From Candidatus Zixiibacteriota bacterium (GTDB lineage: Bacteria > Zixibacteria > MSB-5A5 > GN15 > JAAZOE01), in contig JAGLON010000017.1 of NCBI GenBank assembly GCA_023138975.1, positions 1-64,000 of the forward strand: DNA of 64,000 bases. Reading direction: 5' to 3'. Made by a program: the position numbers and the translations under genes. Positions 18,018-28,089 of this stretch are shown piece by piece; the first letter of the stretch is position 1; each line of letters starts with the position of its first letter. A model generated the notes under the pieces. It did no database searches and had not been told where the DNA came from. It worked only from the letters and a program-made list of their open reading frames with translations.

Positions 18018-21000
18018 ACCGGATTGTTCTCCGGCTTATCCAAACGTACTTTAAATTTTCCGGCGATAACATAGTACACCGACGGTATGATCAGCAGCGT
18101 CAGCGCCGTTGATGAAAATAACCCTCCGATAACCGCCACCGCCATCGGGGCTCTTAGCGAAGCTCCCTCACCGATACCGAGTGTAAGGGGTAATAACGCC
18201 AGAATTGTAGTTACGCTGGTCATGATAATTGGGCGGATTCGTGTTTGTCCGGCATTAACGATGGCCTCTGTCAAAGGCATTCCCGCCCGGCGGTTTTGAT
18301 TGATGCGGTCAACCAGAATAATCGAGTCATTGACAGCAATACCGGCCAGCATGATGATACCGATATACGACATGATATTAAACGGAATACCGGTTATTAG
18401 AAGTAAGAACACAGCCCCGACTGTCGCCAGCGGAATCGTCAAGAGAATAACAAAGGGATGAATAAGCGATTCGAATTGAGATGCCATAACCATATAAACC
18501 AAAATAATCGCCAGTAATAATGCGAACAGCAAATTCCCGAAGGCTTCCTGTCGAAGTTTTTCTTCGCCGGTAATATCAAACGAGTATTCCGGAGGCAGGC
18601 TTATCGATTCGATGGCGTCATCTACGCTGGCCGCGACTTTATCAAAAGTGGCATCCCCGGTAATGTGAGCAGTAACATGGGCGATGCGAGCCTGGTTGTT
18701 GCGAATAATTTCCCGTGCCGCAAAAGATTTCTCCACACGGGTAACCTCGTCGAGGCGAACTCTTCGGCCGGAGCTGGATTCAAGCAAAATATTTTGTAAA
18801 TCGGTCAGTGAAACATCGGGACGTTTTATCTTGATATCCGTGTACTCGCCTAAATATTCGATAGTCCCGGCGTCTCGGCCCGACAGTAAGTCTGTTAATT
18901 GGGAACCTATTTGCTGCGCATTTAGTGAGAATTGTGAAGCTATTGTCCGATCTATCACGAGATTGATTTCAGGACGACCTTCCTGAAAACTCGTTTCGAT
19001 GTTAGATAAGCTCTCAATTGGCTGCAGCCTTGCTTTAACCGTATCGCAGATATCTGAGAGCACATCAAGATCATCACCCTTTATCTCGACAACCATCGGA
19101 GCCGTTGTCGTGCCCAGAGTCGCCTGCAGCGCAGTTTGTTCCAGAATTATTTGAGCATCGATATTTGGCAGACCGGCCATTAAATTGGTGATTCCCTCAG
19201 CCATTTGTGAAGTATAAGTATTGGCATTATCGTTTAGGACAATATGAATCACAGCATTGTTTTCATCGGTTAGAGCATCCAATTCGGTTGTTGACGCTCC
19301 GGCCGGGCCAACCTTGGTGTAGATTTGCAGGATATCATCGCCATAATTCTTAGTTATTATCGATTCCAGGTTCCTGACCGTACCGGCAGTACGATCCAGG
19401 TTGGTACCTTCGGGAAGCGTTAATTCTATGTAAAGCTCGCCCTGATCCGCCCGAGGCATAAACTCGGAACCGACCATCGGAATGAAAAATAGTGTAATCG
19501 CTATCAAACCGGCGCCTATGAAAATCACGATATACCTGCGCTTTATAATGCGGCGTAATAAGTTCTCGTACCCCGGAAAAGAAACGGTTGAGGTTGAGAT
19601 AAACTTTTTTTCAGACTTAAGTAGTTTGGAGCATAACATCGGAATAACTGCTAAGGCTACAAAAAGCGATGAAATGAGCGAGAAAGCTACTGTCAAGGCT
19701 TGTTCACGGAAAAGCTCGCCAGCCGCTCCGTGCAAATAAACTATCGGGAAAAACACAATTATTGTTGTAATCGTGGCACTGGTAATCGCACCACCGACCT
19801 CCCCCGCCCCAAGCATCGCAGCTTCTTTCAATGGTTTGCCCGCTTCAAGATGCCTGAAAATATTTTCCATCACTACGATAGCATTATCAACCAGCATCCC
19901 TGCGCCAAGAGCCAATCCTCCGAGGGTCATTATATTCAGGGATAGGTCATTGAAGTACATCAGATTGAAGGTCGCCACGACGGAGATTGGTATCGCAATA
20001 CTTATAACTGAGGTTACTCCGATTCGGCGCAAGAAAACAAACAGGACTATTACCGCAAGCAGTATGCCTAACAGACCAGTCTGTTCGACCTCGGTCACAG
20101 ACGATTTAATAAACCGGGCCTGATCCTGAACGACGAACAGGTTATATCCCGACAATGAGCGACGGAGTATTTCAAGTTGTTCATGCGCGCTTTCGGCAGC
20201 ATCAATAGTATTATATTTGGCTTCTTTATAAATCTCAAGCCCAAGGCAGTGGACGCCATTAAATCTTATCAGGTTTTCGGGTTCGCTTAATTCAAATGAA
20301 ACGTCGGCTACTTCTCGTAGGTAGATCGGTATCCGCTCGTCTGAACCGCTCGAACCGCTGGATGCTTTATACGAAACGATGAGGTTTTCAATATCGTCAA
20401 GGCTCTCAAATTCGCCCACACCCCGGATTACATATCGCAATCCCATTTCAACGATGGAGCCGCCGGTCATATTCCGATTCGAGCTTTGAATTTGTGACGC
20501 CAATTGATCCAGAGTCAAGCCATAGGCTTCGAGCGTATAGGCATCGGTTCTGATAATAGCTTCGCGTTGGCGGGAACCGATAACTTTTACTTCCGCTATA
20601 CCGGGTAGTCGTATTAATTCATTGGCGATATTGTTTTCCGCGGTGCGTCTCAGTTTATCCAGATCGCTTGATTCTTCTTGAGAAAACGCGACCACCAGCA
20701 TCGGCAGCGCATTGGGATCATGCTGTGTCACATTGATCTGATCGGCGTTACTATTTTGGGAAAAATCAGCAATAGTTTTCTGCAAATCAAGAAATGCCTC
20801 ATCCATATCGGCATCCCAGGAATACTCAACCGTAATCAGCGCCTGCCCAACTCGTGAAATTGATGACACATTTTCTACTTTTCTTCCTCGTGCGGCAACC
20901 GATTCGAGTTGTGATACAAATTGGGTTTCCATCTCTTCCGGCGGCCTCTCACCGGCATTTACCTCAATAAACAATCGGGGGCTGTTCAAATCAGGCAGCA

Positions 21001-21109
21001 GGTCCATGCCCAGACGCTGAAAAGAAATATAGCCAAGTAAAATTATCGCCAATACGGCCATCAAAATAGTCGTTGGGTACTGTACGGAAAATCGTGCAAG
21101 TTTATACAT
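18014..21109 (-). CDS. RND (HAE1-type) efflux permease
   Basis: The protein has 1031 residues, the normal length for an HAE1/AcrB-like inner-membrane proton antiporter. Visible features are TM1 (YPTTILMAVLAIILLGYISFQRLGMDLLPD), two large periplasmic porter regions, TM2-6 and TM8-12 blocks, TM4 GMLVDNAIVVMENIFR with Asp408-Asn409, TM10 GIAVNDSIILVDRINQN, and TRIRPIIMTSVTTILALLPL. It overlaps the downstream RND-ABC gene by 4 bp and follows the adaptor by 16 bp. The two non-identical RND proteins may form a mixed trimer, as MdtB/MdtC do; this is inference. Substrates cannot be predicted. Confidence 0.92.
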   Translation of the reverse strand: MYKLARFSVQYPTTILMAVLAIILLGYISFQRLGMDLLPDLNSPRLFIEVNAGERPPEEMETQFVSQLESVAARGRKVENVSSISRVGQALITVEYSWDADMDEAFLDLQKTIADFSQNSNADQINVTQHDPNALPMLVVAFSQEESSDLDKLRRTAENNIANELIRLPGIAEVKVIGSRQREAIIRTDAYTLEAYGLTLDQLASQIQSSNRNMTGGSIVEMGLRYVIRGVGEFESLDDIENLIVSYKASSGSSGSDERIPIYLREVADVSFELSEPENLIRFNGVHCLGLEIYKEAKYNTIDAAESAHEQLEILRRSLSGYNLFVVQDQARFIKSSVTEVEQTGLLGILLAVIVLFVFLRRIGVTSVISIAIPISVVATFNLMYFNDLSLNIMTLGGLALGAGMLVDNAIVVMENIFRHLEAGKPLKEAAMLGAGEVGGAITSATITTIIVFFPIVYLHGAAGELFREQALTVAFSLISSLFVALAVIPMLCSKLLKSEKKFISTSTVSFPGYENLLRRIIKRRYIVIFIGAGLIAITLFFIPMVGSEFMPRADQGELYIELTLPEGTNLDRTAGTVRNLESIITKNYGDDILQIYTKVGPAGASTTELDALTDENNAVIHIVLNDNANTYTSQMAEGITNLMAGLPNIDAQIILEQTALQATLGTTTAPMVVEIKGDDLDVLSDICDTVKARLQPIESLSNIETSFQEGRPEINLVIDRTIASQFSLNAQQIGSQLTDLLSGRDAGTIEYLGEYTDIKIKRPDVSLTDLQNILLESSSGRRVRLDEVTRVEKSFAAREIIRNNQARIAHVTAHITGDATFDKVAASVDDAIESISLPPEYSFDITGEEKLRQEAFGNLLFALLLAIILVYMVMASQFESLIHPFVILLTIPLATVGAVFLLLITGIPFNIMSYIGIIMLAGIAVNDSIILVDRINQNRRAGMPLTEAIVNAGQTRIRPIIMTSVTTILALLPLTLGIGEGASLRAPMAVAVIGGLFSSTALTLLIIPSVYYVIAGKFKVRLDKPENNPV

Positions 21110-21125
21110 TAGGCAATAACCTGTC

Positions 21126-22187
21126 TTATTTCATTGTGATTACATTGGATCGATGACGAAGCGTTTCAAACCCTTCAATAATCAAGCGTTCTTTTAAAGA
21201 CAAACCGCTGACAACTTCTATTTCATCTCTATTCGCCAGCCCGGTCTCAATATCTCTCCTGACGGCAATACCCTCTTGAACGATATAGACTACCTGTGAG
21301 CCATGATAATCCAGGATGATTTCTTTGGGAATGACAATCGTCGAGTCATTTTCCGCGACAATAATATTAACCTTTACAAACATGCCAGGGCGGAGAATAT
21401 CACTCGTATTGTTGACTTCGATGCGAGCTTTGAACATTCGGTTTTCAGGATCCACAACCGGTGATACCTGAGTAATCGTGCCGGTGATAGAATCAACTTC
21501 TTCGCCATAATTTGACATAACAACTGTTTGACCGGGTTTGACGCGGGAGATTTCTTTTCCGGGTAGAGTAATATCAGAATATAAGACTGAATAGTTTTTC
21601 ACCTTACCCAGTAACGTGCCTATTGGAATCAACTTATTATTGGCGTGGAATGGCAGGTCGGTAATGATACCGTTGCAGGGAGCCATTGCGTTTAACTTCA
21701 GCAATTGCAGATTGGCATCATCCAAACTGTACTTGGCATTGATATAGCGGCTCTCGGAATCGGTTAATTCACGAAGTGTAACCCCGCCCTTTTCATACAG
21801 CTTCTGCTGTTTCTCAAATTCCCGCTTGGCAATATCATAATTGAGCTTTTTGGAATCAATGGCGATATTGTACTCAAGTTCCGGGTTTTCCAAAAGGATA
21901 ATCGTTTCCATTTGGGAAACACGGTCTCCCATCACATACGATTGACCGGTACGAGGGTTAACTTGTATATGATAAGCTCCCTGCTGAAGGGCGTTCATAT
22001 CACCGCCGGTAACGGCCTCAACAGTACCGGTCGCGAAAACAAACTCCTTGATTGACCGGGACTTGATATCTTCAACTTTGACCGGAACGGCAGATTCCAA
22101 ATCAATTTGCGGACCCTCGTCACCATCACAACCGGCTAAAAGGAAAATGACAAAAGACAGGGATATAAAAAACAGTATGCGTTTCAC
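21126..22187 (-). CDS. RND efflux periplasmic adaptor lipoprotein (HlyD/AcrA-like)
   Basis: This periplasmic adaptor has about 353 residues. The N-terminal signal ends in a lipobox-like LLAGC, so it should be a lipoprotein. It has a lipoyl/barrel-sandwich half, a short alpha-hairpin (EFEKQQKLYEKGGVTLRELTDSESRY), a beta-barrel with PGKEISRVKPGQTVVM, and a membrane-proximal domain (VSGLSLKERLIIEG). It would bridge TolC to the RND permeases. I favour a GTG start at 22187, seven bases after GAGGAG; the ATG at 22202 overlaps the end of the TolC gene and has a poor SD. It sits between the TolC and RND genes. Confidence 0.88.
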   Translation of the reverse strand: MKRILFFISLSFVIFLLAGCDGDEGPQIDLESAVPVKVEDIKSRSIKEFVFATGTVEAVTGGDMNALQQGAYHIQVNPRTGQSYVMGDRVSQMETIILLENPELEYNIAIDSKKLNYDIAKREFEKQQKLYEKGGVTLRELTDSESRYINAKYSLDDANLQLLKLNAMAPCNGIITDLPFHANNKLIPIGTLLGKVKNYSVLYSDITLPGKEISRVKPGQTVVMSNYGEEVDSITGTITQVSPVVDPENRMFKARIEVNNTSDILRPGMFVKVNIIVAENDSTIVIPKEIILDYHGSQVVYIVQEGIAVRRDIETGLANRDEIEVVSGLSLKERLIIEGFETLRHRSNVITMK

Positions 22188-22191
22188 TATT

Positions 22192-23724
22192 CTACTCCTC
22201 ATTTCCGGTAATAACTGATTGATTCTCCTGGAAGTCCCAAAGGGTTCTTATTTTTAGCTCCAGAAGCGCAACTTGATAATTTATCAAGGCGGATACTTCA
22301 TTTAATTGTTCGCTTGAAAGCTGGTTTTGATAGAAGCTCAAATCTTTTGACGATAAATCGCCGTTCTTATACTTTTCCAAATTGATATCATAGGTCAGGC
22401 GGGCGTTGGTGACATTCTTTTCGGCTATTTCTATTTGCAGTTTCTGATTTTGCAAATTGCGAAACGATTGCCGAATTTGATACTTAACATTTTTCCGTTC
22501 CTCGTCGGCCGTTAAGCGGCTTTGCTCAACTTGAGTCTCGGCTGATTGGATACGGTGTTTCTTTTGGCCCCAGTCAAAGAGCGGAACATTAAACGAAACA
22601 TTAAAGCCCTGAGTTCTGGTCGGAGAATTGTACATATCGCGGACTTTTCCATCCACCCCAGTTAACCCATAAGAAAGATTCAGCGTCCCGCGAAATTCAT
22701 TCTGGGCGCCAGTTCTGATGAGAGAATTGAGAGCGTTTTGGATATCAATATCCCGCTGGCGGAGTTCCATGCGACTTGAAAGGCCATAATTAATAGCATG
22801 AGCCAGACTAACATCTATAATCAATTTTTGAATATCAGTTTCAACATCAAGCTCATCGTCCAGACTAAGCCCAAGTAATATCTTGAAATTATCGAGTGAG
22901 TTATCATATTGCATGTCACGGTTCTCAAGCGATGCCCGACTGTTCGCCTGTGTCAGATCGGCCTGGAATAATTCTTCTTTGGCGCTTATTCCCGCTTCAA
23001 CTTTGCTTTGAATGATGCCAAAACTCTCGGTTGAGTTTACTAGTTCCTCTTTAGCGATTTGTACCGATCGTTTTAGGTAATACAAGTTGAGAAATGACTC
23101 TGTTACCTGCTGTTCAATTTGGAGTTTTTGTATCGCGTAGTTCAACTGGGCGTTTTCGAGCGCTAGTTCGAGTTCTTTTAGTTCCAGTTTGGTGCGATTA
23201 TAAGTGAATAGCGGTTGGGTGTAGGAAACAACCAGATTATTGGTAAATGCCTCCCTGATCGATTCGACGTTTTGAGGAGGTGAAAAAGAATCGATAACCT
23301 GCGGCTGGATTGTTGTATTCTCTTCCCAGGAAAATGTCTCGGTAAGTCTAAAAGTACCGTCAGTCCATTTGATTGGCTGGTTAATGGAAAACTCGAAATT
23401 TGATCCCTTTAACTGAGAAGTTACATAATCCGATGCGAATGTCTCAAATCTACGGCTTTTAGAAAACTGATACGGCATTAGGTTCAGGCTGAATTGAGAT
23501 TTGAGCGCCGCCTGCTGTGCCTGTAGGTTGTGCCGACTCATATCAAGCGAATAACCGACTCGCTTCATCGTTGGACTATTGACAAAGGCCATCTCTAATG
23601 CCTCGTCCAATGTCAGCGTCCGGGCCTCAAGCCCCCCAACTCCAATAGCGCATAAACCAAACAGTGCCAACAATGCGTTTACCAAAAAATTCCTGGAGCC
23701 GCGAGAAATTAACTTTTTAATCAC
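22192..23724 (-). CDS. TolC-family outer-membrane efflux protein
   Basis: This outer-membrane factor has about 510 residues. After a signal peptide (SRNFLVNALLALFGLCAIGV..LEA) it begins with TLTLDEALEMAFVNSPTMK, the standard TolC/OEP opening. It continues with two long helical repeats (LELKELELALENAQLNYAIQ; RLTADEERKNVKYQIRQSFRNL) and strand segments that would build the barrel. I prefer the GTG at 23724 because GGGAG lies eight bases upstream and it yields a clean signal peptide. An in-frame ATG at 23757 is possible by coupling to the previous gene, which ends at 23761. It provides the exit duct for the RND system and perhaps for the ABC modules. Confidence 0.88.
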   Translation of the reverse strand: MIKKLISRGSRNFLVNALLALFGLCAIGVGGLEARTLTLDEALEMAFVNSPTMKRVGYSLDMSRHNLQAQQAALKSQFSLNLMPYQFSKSRRFETFASDYVTSQLKGSNFEFSINQPIKWTDGTFRLTETFSWEENTTIQPQVIDSFSPPQNVESIREAFTNNLVVSYTQPLFTYNRTKLELKELELALENAQLNYAIQKLQIEQQVTESFLNLYYLKRSVQIAKEELVNSTESFGIIQSKVEAGISAKEELFQADLTQANSRASLENRDMQYDNSLDNFKILLGLSLDDELDVETDIQKLIIDVSLAHAINYGLSSRMELRQRDIDIQNALNSLIRTGAQNEFRGTLNLSYGLTGVDGKVRDMYNSPTRTQGFNVSFNVPLFDWGQKKHRIQSAETQVEQSRLTADEERKNVKYQIRQSFRNLQNQKLQIEIAEKNVTNARLTYDINLEKYKNGDLSSKDLSFYQNQLSSEQLNEVSALINYQVALLELKIRTLWDFQENQSVITGNEE

Positions 23725-23760
23725 GTATTTATCTCCCAATAGACCCTTCTCAGGCATGTT

Positions 23761-26700
23761 TTATCGCCTGACAAATTTAACCGCATCCGCGATTATAATC
23801 CCATCATTTTTCTTATCTGACAATTCAACCCGATTTTCACCCTCGCCAAATTGAAAAGTACCAATATAATTCCAACCCGCTATGGCCATCGCCAAAGAAA
23901 TACGGATATCTTCCTGACCATCTTCGCCATAAACGGTAAAGTTCAATGAACCCGGATCATCGCTTGAACTGTCGTGTCTCCAACGATGTTGCGGGATAAG
24001 TTTATCCCCTTCGTAATGGAAATAAACATCATAGCTGCCGGATTCATCCAGATCGACTTCCCAAGCGACACTACTTTCTCCATTGGCGGACTCTTTGTGC
24101 ATCGCCGAGCGGATAAATTGACCATAAAACATTTTATCAGTCGTCGGCATCCAGATTCCCGGAGGGCTCCACCAGCGCAGCCGAACATAGGGATCTTCCA
24201 TCTCATTTAGATCGAACCATTCTACGAATTTCTTCCGAAGCAGACTTTCCTGCATCGAACTAATAATGGAAAACCCTTTATCCTCGTTGTCCACCAGAAT
24301 GACATTGCTGTCAACCGAGACATCCTCGATGTACGGCATAAGGGAATCCCCACTATAAGGCCGGGCTTTTTTATCTAATTCCAGATCCGTAAAGGCATAA
24401 ACAATATTCCCGGGAATATTCAGCGAAATGAAGGTTTCGATAATCATCTGCGCGGGAGGCTTATCCAATATTATCCCCATGTTCCTTGTTGAATTGGCCG
24501 GCATATAAACAAGCTCCGAATAATCATACTCTACCTGCTCACGCATCCACCTGGGGCCACGGCTCCCCTGGCGTTGCTGCTGGGCTCTGAAATTCACATT
24601 GACCAGCCCTTCGATTTCGGTTGGATTGGAAAGACTGAATTTAATTTGCGTTTTAGTCCGGTTCCCATCTATTACTTTATAACTGTCAACATTCTCAACA
24701 ACATATCCCGGCATCTCTGTACCATCACTCCACACATTTGCCAACTCTGAAAACTTGATCTCACCCTGGGTATTAAAGAAATTCGCAAATGTTTTCTCAT
24801 CAATATTGGAAAATCTATGACTGGACATAAACTCATTCAGGTTTTCCTCGAATAATTTGCCTTTTGTTTTAGATTTCAACATGCGGTAGAAATGCGAACC
24901 TTTGTTTTTAATAGCCGACTGCCGGATTTGAATATTGAGAGTCGTGTCAGCAAGAATAAACTCCAGTGGTTTATCCTGTAGAGCGAGATTAGCCCGTTCG
25001 GCATTGGTCATACCTCCTACATCCCACCATGATTTTCGCACTTCCGGTTCGACTTTTTCGGCATAATATGTTTCCAGAGCGTAATTCATCATTGGCCATG
25101 AAGGAGATTGTACTCTACCGGCATACGAAATAAAAAGAGGCAAAACCGAAGTCCGGGTCTCAATGTTATCATTACGCCTTGGATCCCTCCGATTTTGAAC
25201 GGTTCCGAGAATATCCATGCGAACATAGTTTGTCAAGTACATGGTTTGATTCTCGATATCGCTTTTGGCCTGATTCATACGTTCCTGCATTCGGGTACCG
25301 GTTCGTTTCAGGCGTGGGAAATCGGTCATTCCGCCGATTCCAAGCTCGGGTATAAACATGATTTCCGGCTGAACCATTTCCAGCGCGGTTGTCCAGAATC
25401 TCTTATAGGCATATATTTCGGCCGGAGTTTCAATAAGTGAAAATCTCTTAAAGGGATATTCCAAACCGAGCTGAATTTCAAAATCATTCTTAAAATTTAA
25501 AATTAGGTCCGGCAGAGTATCCTCGATTTGATCCAGATATGGATTGAAAAAGTCGTGGCCCGGAAAATACGCGATTGTATATTCAACGCTATCTACTTCG
25601 ATACTTTTTTCCACATAATTACCAACCGTTAATGACATTCCCGTCAACGGGCTTTCAGGTTGGAAGAGATGTTCTCCAGGATCAATCTCAGAGACTGAAT
25701 GTCTGCCTTGAGAAAAGGCTTTCATGTCCGTCGGAGCGGAAACAGATAATGTATAATTAGTAAAATCTATTTGTCCCTGCCCCGGAAAGGCAGTTCCCGG
25801 AGAAAGGCTGGAAATCGGATACCAGCCAACTTCGGGTGTCAGATGAACATATTTACTCGACACCATTGAATACCGTTTGGGCATACGGTACAACCAAGCC
25901 GACAGGATATCTTCATAGCGAGTATTGTCGATATCAAGGTAACAATAGCTGTCTTGTAAAGCTCCCGAATATGAAACGGCTATTTCTATCTTTTCATCAG
26001 CTTTCAATGGTTCTTCGGGAAATACCCATAACAGATGATTGTCTCGTCTAAAAGTAGGCTGGTTATCGGTGGAAGTGACCGTTTTTACTTCCAAGCCGGG
26101 ATTCAAACTAAATAGCAATGAGTCCAATGAGCTTTTCGTGTCATTAACCGCTGTTATATTTGATTCCGCCGACAATGTATTCTCCCGCCATGAAACGGAT
26201 ATATTATTATTAATAATGGAAACTCCCGGATAATCGACAACTTGAAGACTTATCTCCCGCCATTGATTACGCTCGGCTCTGGCTTGGTAATTCGTCTGTA
26301 GGTATATCGTTATCATAGAAGCGGCGAGGAACAGGCAAAGACCGCCGAAGATGGCCATTCCGGTGACTGAGGAACGAGATTGAACTAAGCGTTTGGAAAA
26401 GAGCACGGTTACGAATAACAACCCTATACCTATTAATAAATAGGCTCCCCTAAGTAGAATTATATCCCTGAGATTGGCAAAGCCGAAGAAGTCGGAATAT
26501 AGCACCGGAGAGTATAAGGCATAGCTATCGAATACCGCAAATCCGAATTTACCGATGTATATCATTACCAATAGCGAATAAACGATCATCAGCACAAACA
26601 CAACTGCCTGATTCCGAATCAGGGTAATTAGAAAAACCGAAGCCCCTATCATAAACACAAGTGTTGGCAGACTGATAATAACCGGATAGAGTAAATAGTG

Positions 26701-27132
26701 AATTATCAAAAATGAACTATCAGTTATCGTGAAATGCATGATAAGCGTAGAAATCAACGCCAGAACGTTGAGGACAAAGAAAACAAATAAGATACCGGAA
26801 ACTTTGCCAAGTATATAATCGGCGTTTGAATACGAACGGGTAAGAAACACCTGATTCGTATCATGTTTTCTATCCCGCTTGAAGAACTCTGTCGCCAAAA
26901 AAGCTGCAATTATGCCTTGATACATATTCAGCATTTTTACAGTTGCCAGAGGTAACGAGCTGGATAAGGCCGATAAAAAATACGGCGATTGAGAAAACCT
27001 CGCTCCGATTCCTATCGTCGTGCCAATTATTATTAGAAGACCTATTATCGAAAATATCCGAAAAGCCCATGATCGCCAGAGCAGTTTTGCTTCATAGCCG
27101 GCTATGGTTTTAATCGCGGAAAAATTTATCAC
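23761..27132 (-). CDS. ABC-2 permease fused to large extracytoplasmic M1-peptidase-like (degenerate) region and golvesin-like domain
   Basis: The protein has 1123 residues. Residues ~1-285 carry about seven membrane helices with an ABC-2 permease look (TEFFKRDRKHDTNQVFLTRSYSN coupling-helix region). The rest is extracytoplasmic. It starts with an M1-aminopeptidase-like N-terminal beta region (~300-520), followed by a catalytic-domain-like region (FSLIETPAEIYAYKRF, LEMVQPEIMFIPE). Where HExxH should be there is LFISYAGRVQSPSW (~665-680), so both zinc His are missing and the peptidase is probably inactive. The last ~150 residues (VDNEDKGFSI ... WEVDLDESGSYDVYFHYE ... GIIIADAVKFVR) match the golvesin/Xly cell-wall-binding-like fold. 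A GTG start is preceded by GGGAG. It pairs with the ATPase gene 18 bp upstream. Confidence 0.8.
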   Translation of the reverse strand: MINFSAIKTIAGYEAKLLWRSWAFRIFSIIGLLIIIGTTIGIGARFSQSPYFLSALSSSLPLATVKMLNMYQGIIAAFLATEFFKRDRKHDTNQVFLTRSYSNADYILGKVSGILFVFFVLNVLALISTLIMHFTITDSSFLIIHYLLYPVIISLPTLVFMIGASVFLITLIRNQAVVFVLMIVYSLLVMIYIGKFGFAVFDSYALYSPVLYSDFFGFANLRDIILLRGAYLLIGIGLLFVTVLFSKRLVQSRSSVTGMAIFGGLCLFLAASMITIYLQTNYQARAERNQWREISLQVVDYPGVSIINNNISVSWRENTLSAESNITAVNDTKSSLDSLLFSLNPGLEVKTVTSTDNQPTFRRDNHLLWVFPEEPLKADEKIEIAVSYSGALQDSYCYLDIDNTRYEDILSAWLYRMPKRYSMVSSKYVHLTPEVGWYPISSLSPGTAFPGQGQIDFTNYTLSVSAPTDMKAFSQGRHSVSEIDPGEHLFQPESPLTGMSLTVGNYVEKSIEVDSVEYTIAYFPGHDFFNPYLDQIEDTLPDLILNFKNDFEIQLGLEYPFKRFSLIETPAEIYAYKRFWTTALEMVQPEIMFIPELGIGGMTDFPRLKRTGTRMQERMNQAKSDIENQTMYLTNYVRMDILGTVQNRRDPRRNDNIETRTSVLPLFISYAGRVQSPSWPMMNYALETYYAEKVEPEVRKSWWDVGGMTNAERANLALQDKPLEFILADTTLNIQIRQSAIKNKGSHFYRMLKSKTKGKLFEENLNEFMSSHRFSNIDEKTFANFFNTQGEIKFSELANVWSDGTEMPGYVVENVDSYKVIDGNRTKTQIKFSLSNPTEIEGLVNVNFRAQQQRQGSRGPRWMREQVEYDYSELVYMPANSTRNMGIILDKPPAQMIIETFISLNIPGNIVYAFTDLELDKKARPYSGDSLMPYIEDVSVDSNVILVDNEDKGFSIISSMQESLLRKKFVEWFDLNEMEDPYVRLRWWSPPGIWMPTTDKMFYGQFIRSAMHKESANGESSVAWEVDLDESGSYDVYFHYEGDKLIPQHRWRHDSSSDDPGSLNFTVYGEDGQEDIRISLAMAIAGWNYIGTFQFGEGENRVELSDKKNDGIIIADAVKFVRR

Positions 27133-27150
27133 CTGGCGTACTCCCGATTT

Positions 27151-28062
27151 TTACCAGCCATTATCCGATGCCTCCAAATTCATGTCCATACCAGATGACT
27201 GCATAAAATATATATACGCATCTTCGAGGTTAGGTTCCAATGCCAAAGCTGAGTAACCGGTAATATCATCTCCAACTATACGGACTTCAAATCCGCCCTC
27301 AGCGGGAACCGAGGAAATCACGGGGTATTTTTCTTTTAATTCATTTAGCTCTTTCATGGAGACGGTCACGCGCCAGACTTTGCCTTTAGCATTCGAGACT
27401 AATCTCTCAGGTGAACCGTTAAACTTAATTTCACCAAAATCCAAAAGCGCCATATCAGTACAAGTCGAGGAGATATCACCCACAATGTGAGTCGATAGAA
27501 TAATGATAATATCAGTCTGGGATAAATCGGCCATGAGGTTTCGAAAACGAAGCCGCTCTTCCGGATCCAAACCGACGGTCGGCTCATCAACTATTAAGAC
27601 TTTGGGATCGCCTATAAGCGATTGCGCAATACCCAGCCGGCGTTTCATACCTCCTGAGAGTTTAGATGCCCACCGATCACGGACATCAAATAATCCGACC
27701 TCATCCAAAAGCCTGTCCACTTTTTCACGACGTACTTTCCGCTTTTTCACGCCACTCATTTTCCCGGCATAGTCTAAAAACTCCCAAACCGCCAATTTTG
27801 AGAAGACACTAAAATTCTGGGGCAGATACCCCACCATGCGGCGTATTTGTTTGCGTTTTTTGAATAGATCAAGACCATTGACACTGACGGCTCCGGAGGT
27901 CGGTTTAAGCAGCGTTACGAGGATACTCATTAGAGTGGTTTTACCGGCGCCATTTGGTCCCAGTAACCCAAACAAACCATTATGTATTTCGAGATTTATA
28001 CCTTTTAGGGCATATTTACTACCGGCGTATTGTTTGGTAAGATCTCGAATAGATATTTGCAT
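27151..28062 (-). CDS. ABC transporter ATP-binding protein
   Basis: This 303-residue ATPase has Walker A GPNGAGKTT, Q-loop VGYLPQNF, signature LSGGMKRR, Walker B VLIVDEPTVGLDP, H-loop STHI and a C-terminal accessory part ending in LALEPNLEDAYIYFM. It lies immediately before the permease-peptidase gene, its evident partner. Side-by-side reading with the ATPase domain of the RND-ABC fusion shows the same C-terminal extension (TPTLEDSYLWLL there), indicating that the two ATPases arose by duplication within this system. AGGAAA precedes the ATG. Confidence 0.92.
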   Translation of the reverse strand: MQISIRDLTKQYAGSKYALKGINLEIHNGLFGLLGPNGAGKTTLMSILVTLLKPTSGAVSVNGLDLFKKRKQIRRMVGYLPQNFSVFSKLAVWEFLDYAGKMSGVKKRKVRREKVDRLLDEVGLFDVRDRWASKLSGGMKRRLGIAQSLIGDPKVLIVDEPTVGLDPEERLRFRNLMADLSQTDIIIILSTHIVGDISSTCTDMALLDFGEIKFNGSPERLVSNAKGKVWRVTVSMKELNELKEKYPVISSVPAEGGFEVRIVGDDITGYSALALEPNLEDAYIYFMQSSGMDMNLEASDNGW

Positions 28063-28089
28063 TGTTTCCTATTTCACCTTTATTTTACT

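Noticed and set aside
23761-27132. Active M1 aminopeptidase
   Set aside because: No HExxH motif exists anywhere in the expected region; the equivalent segment reads LFISYAGRV.
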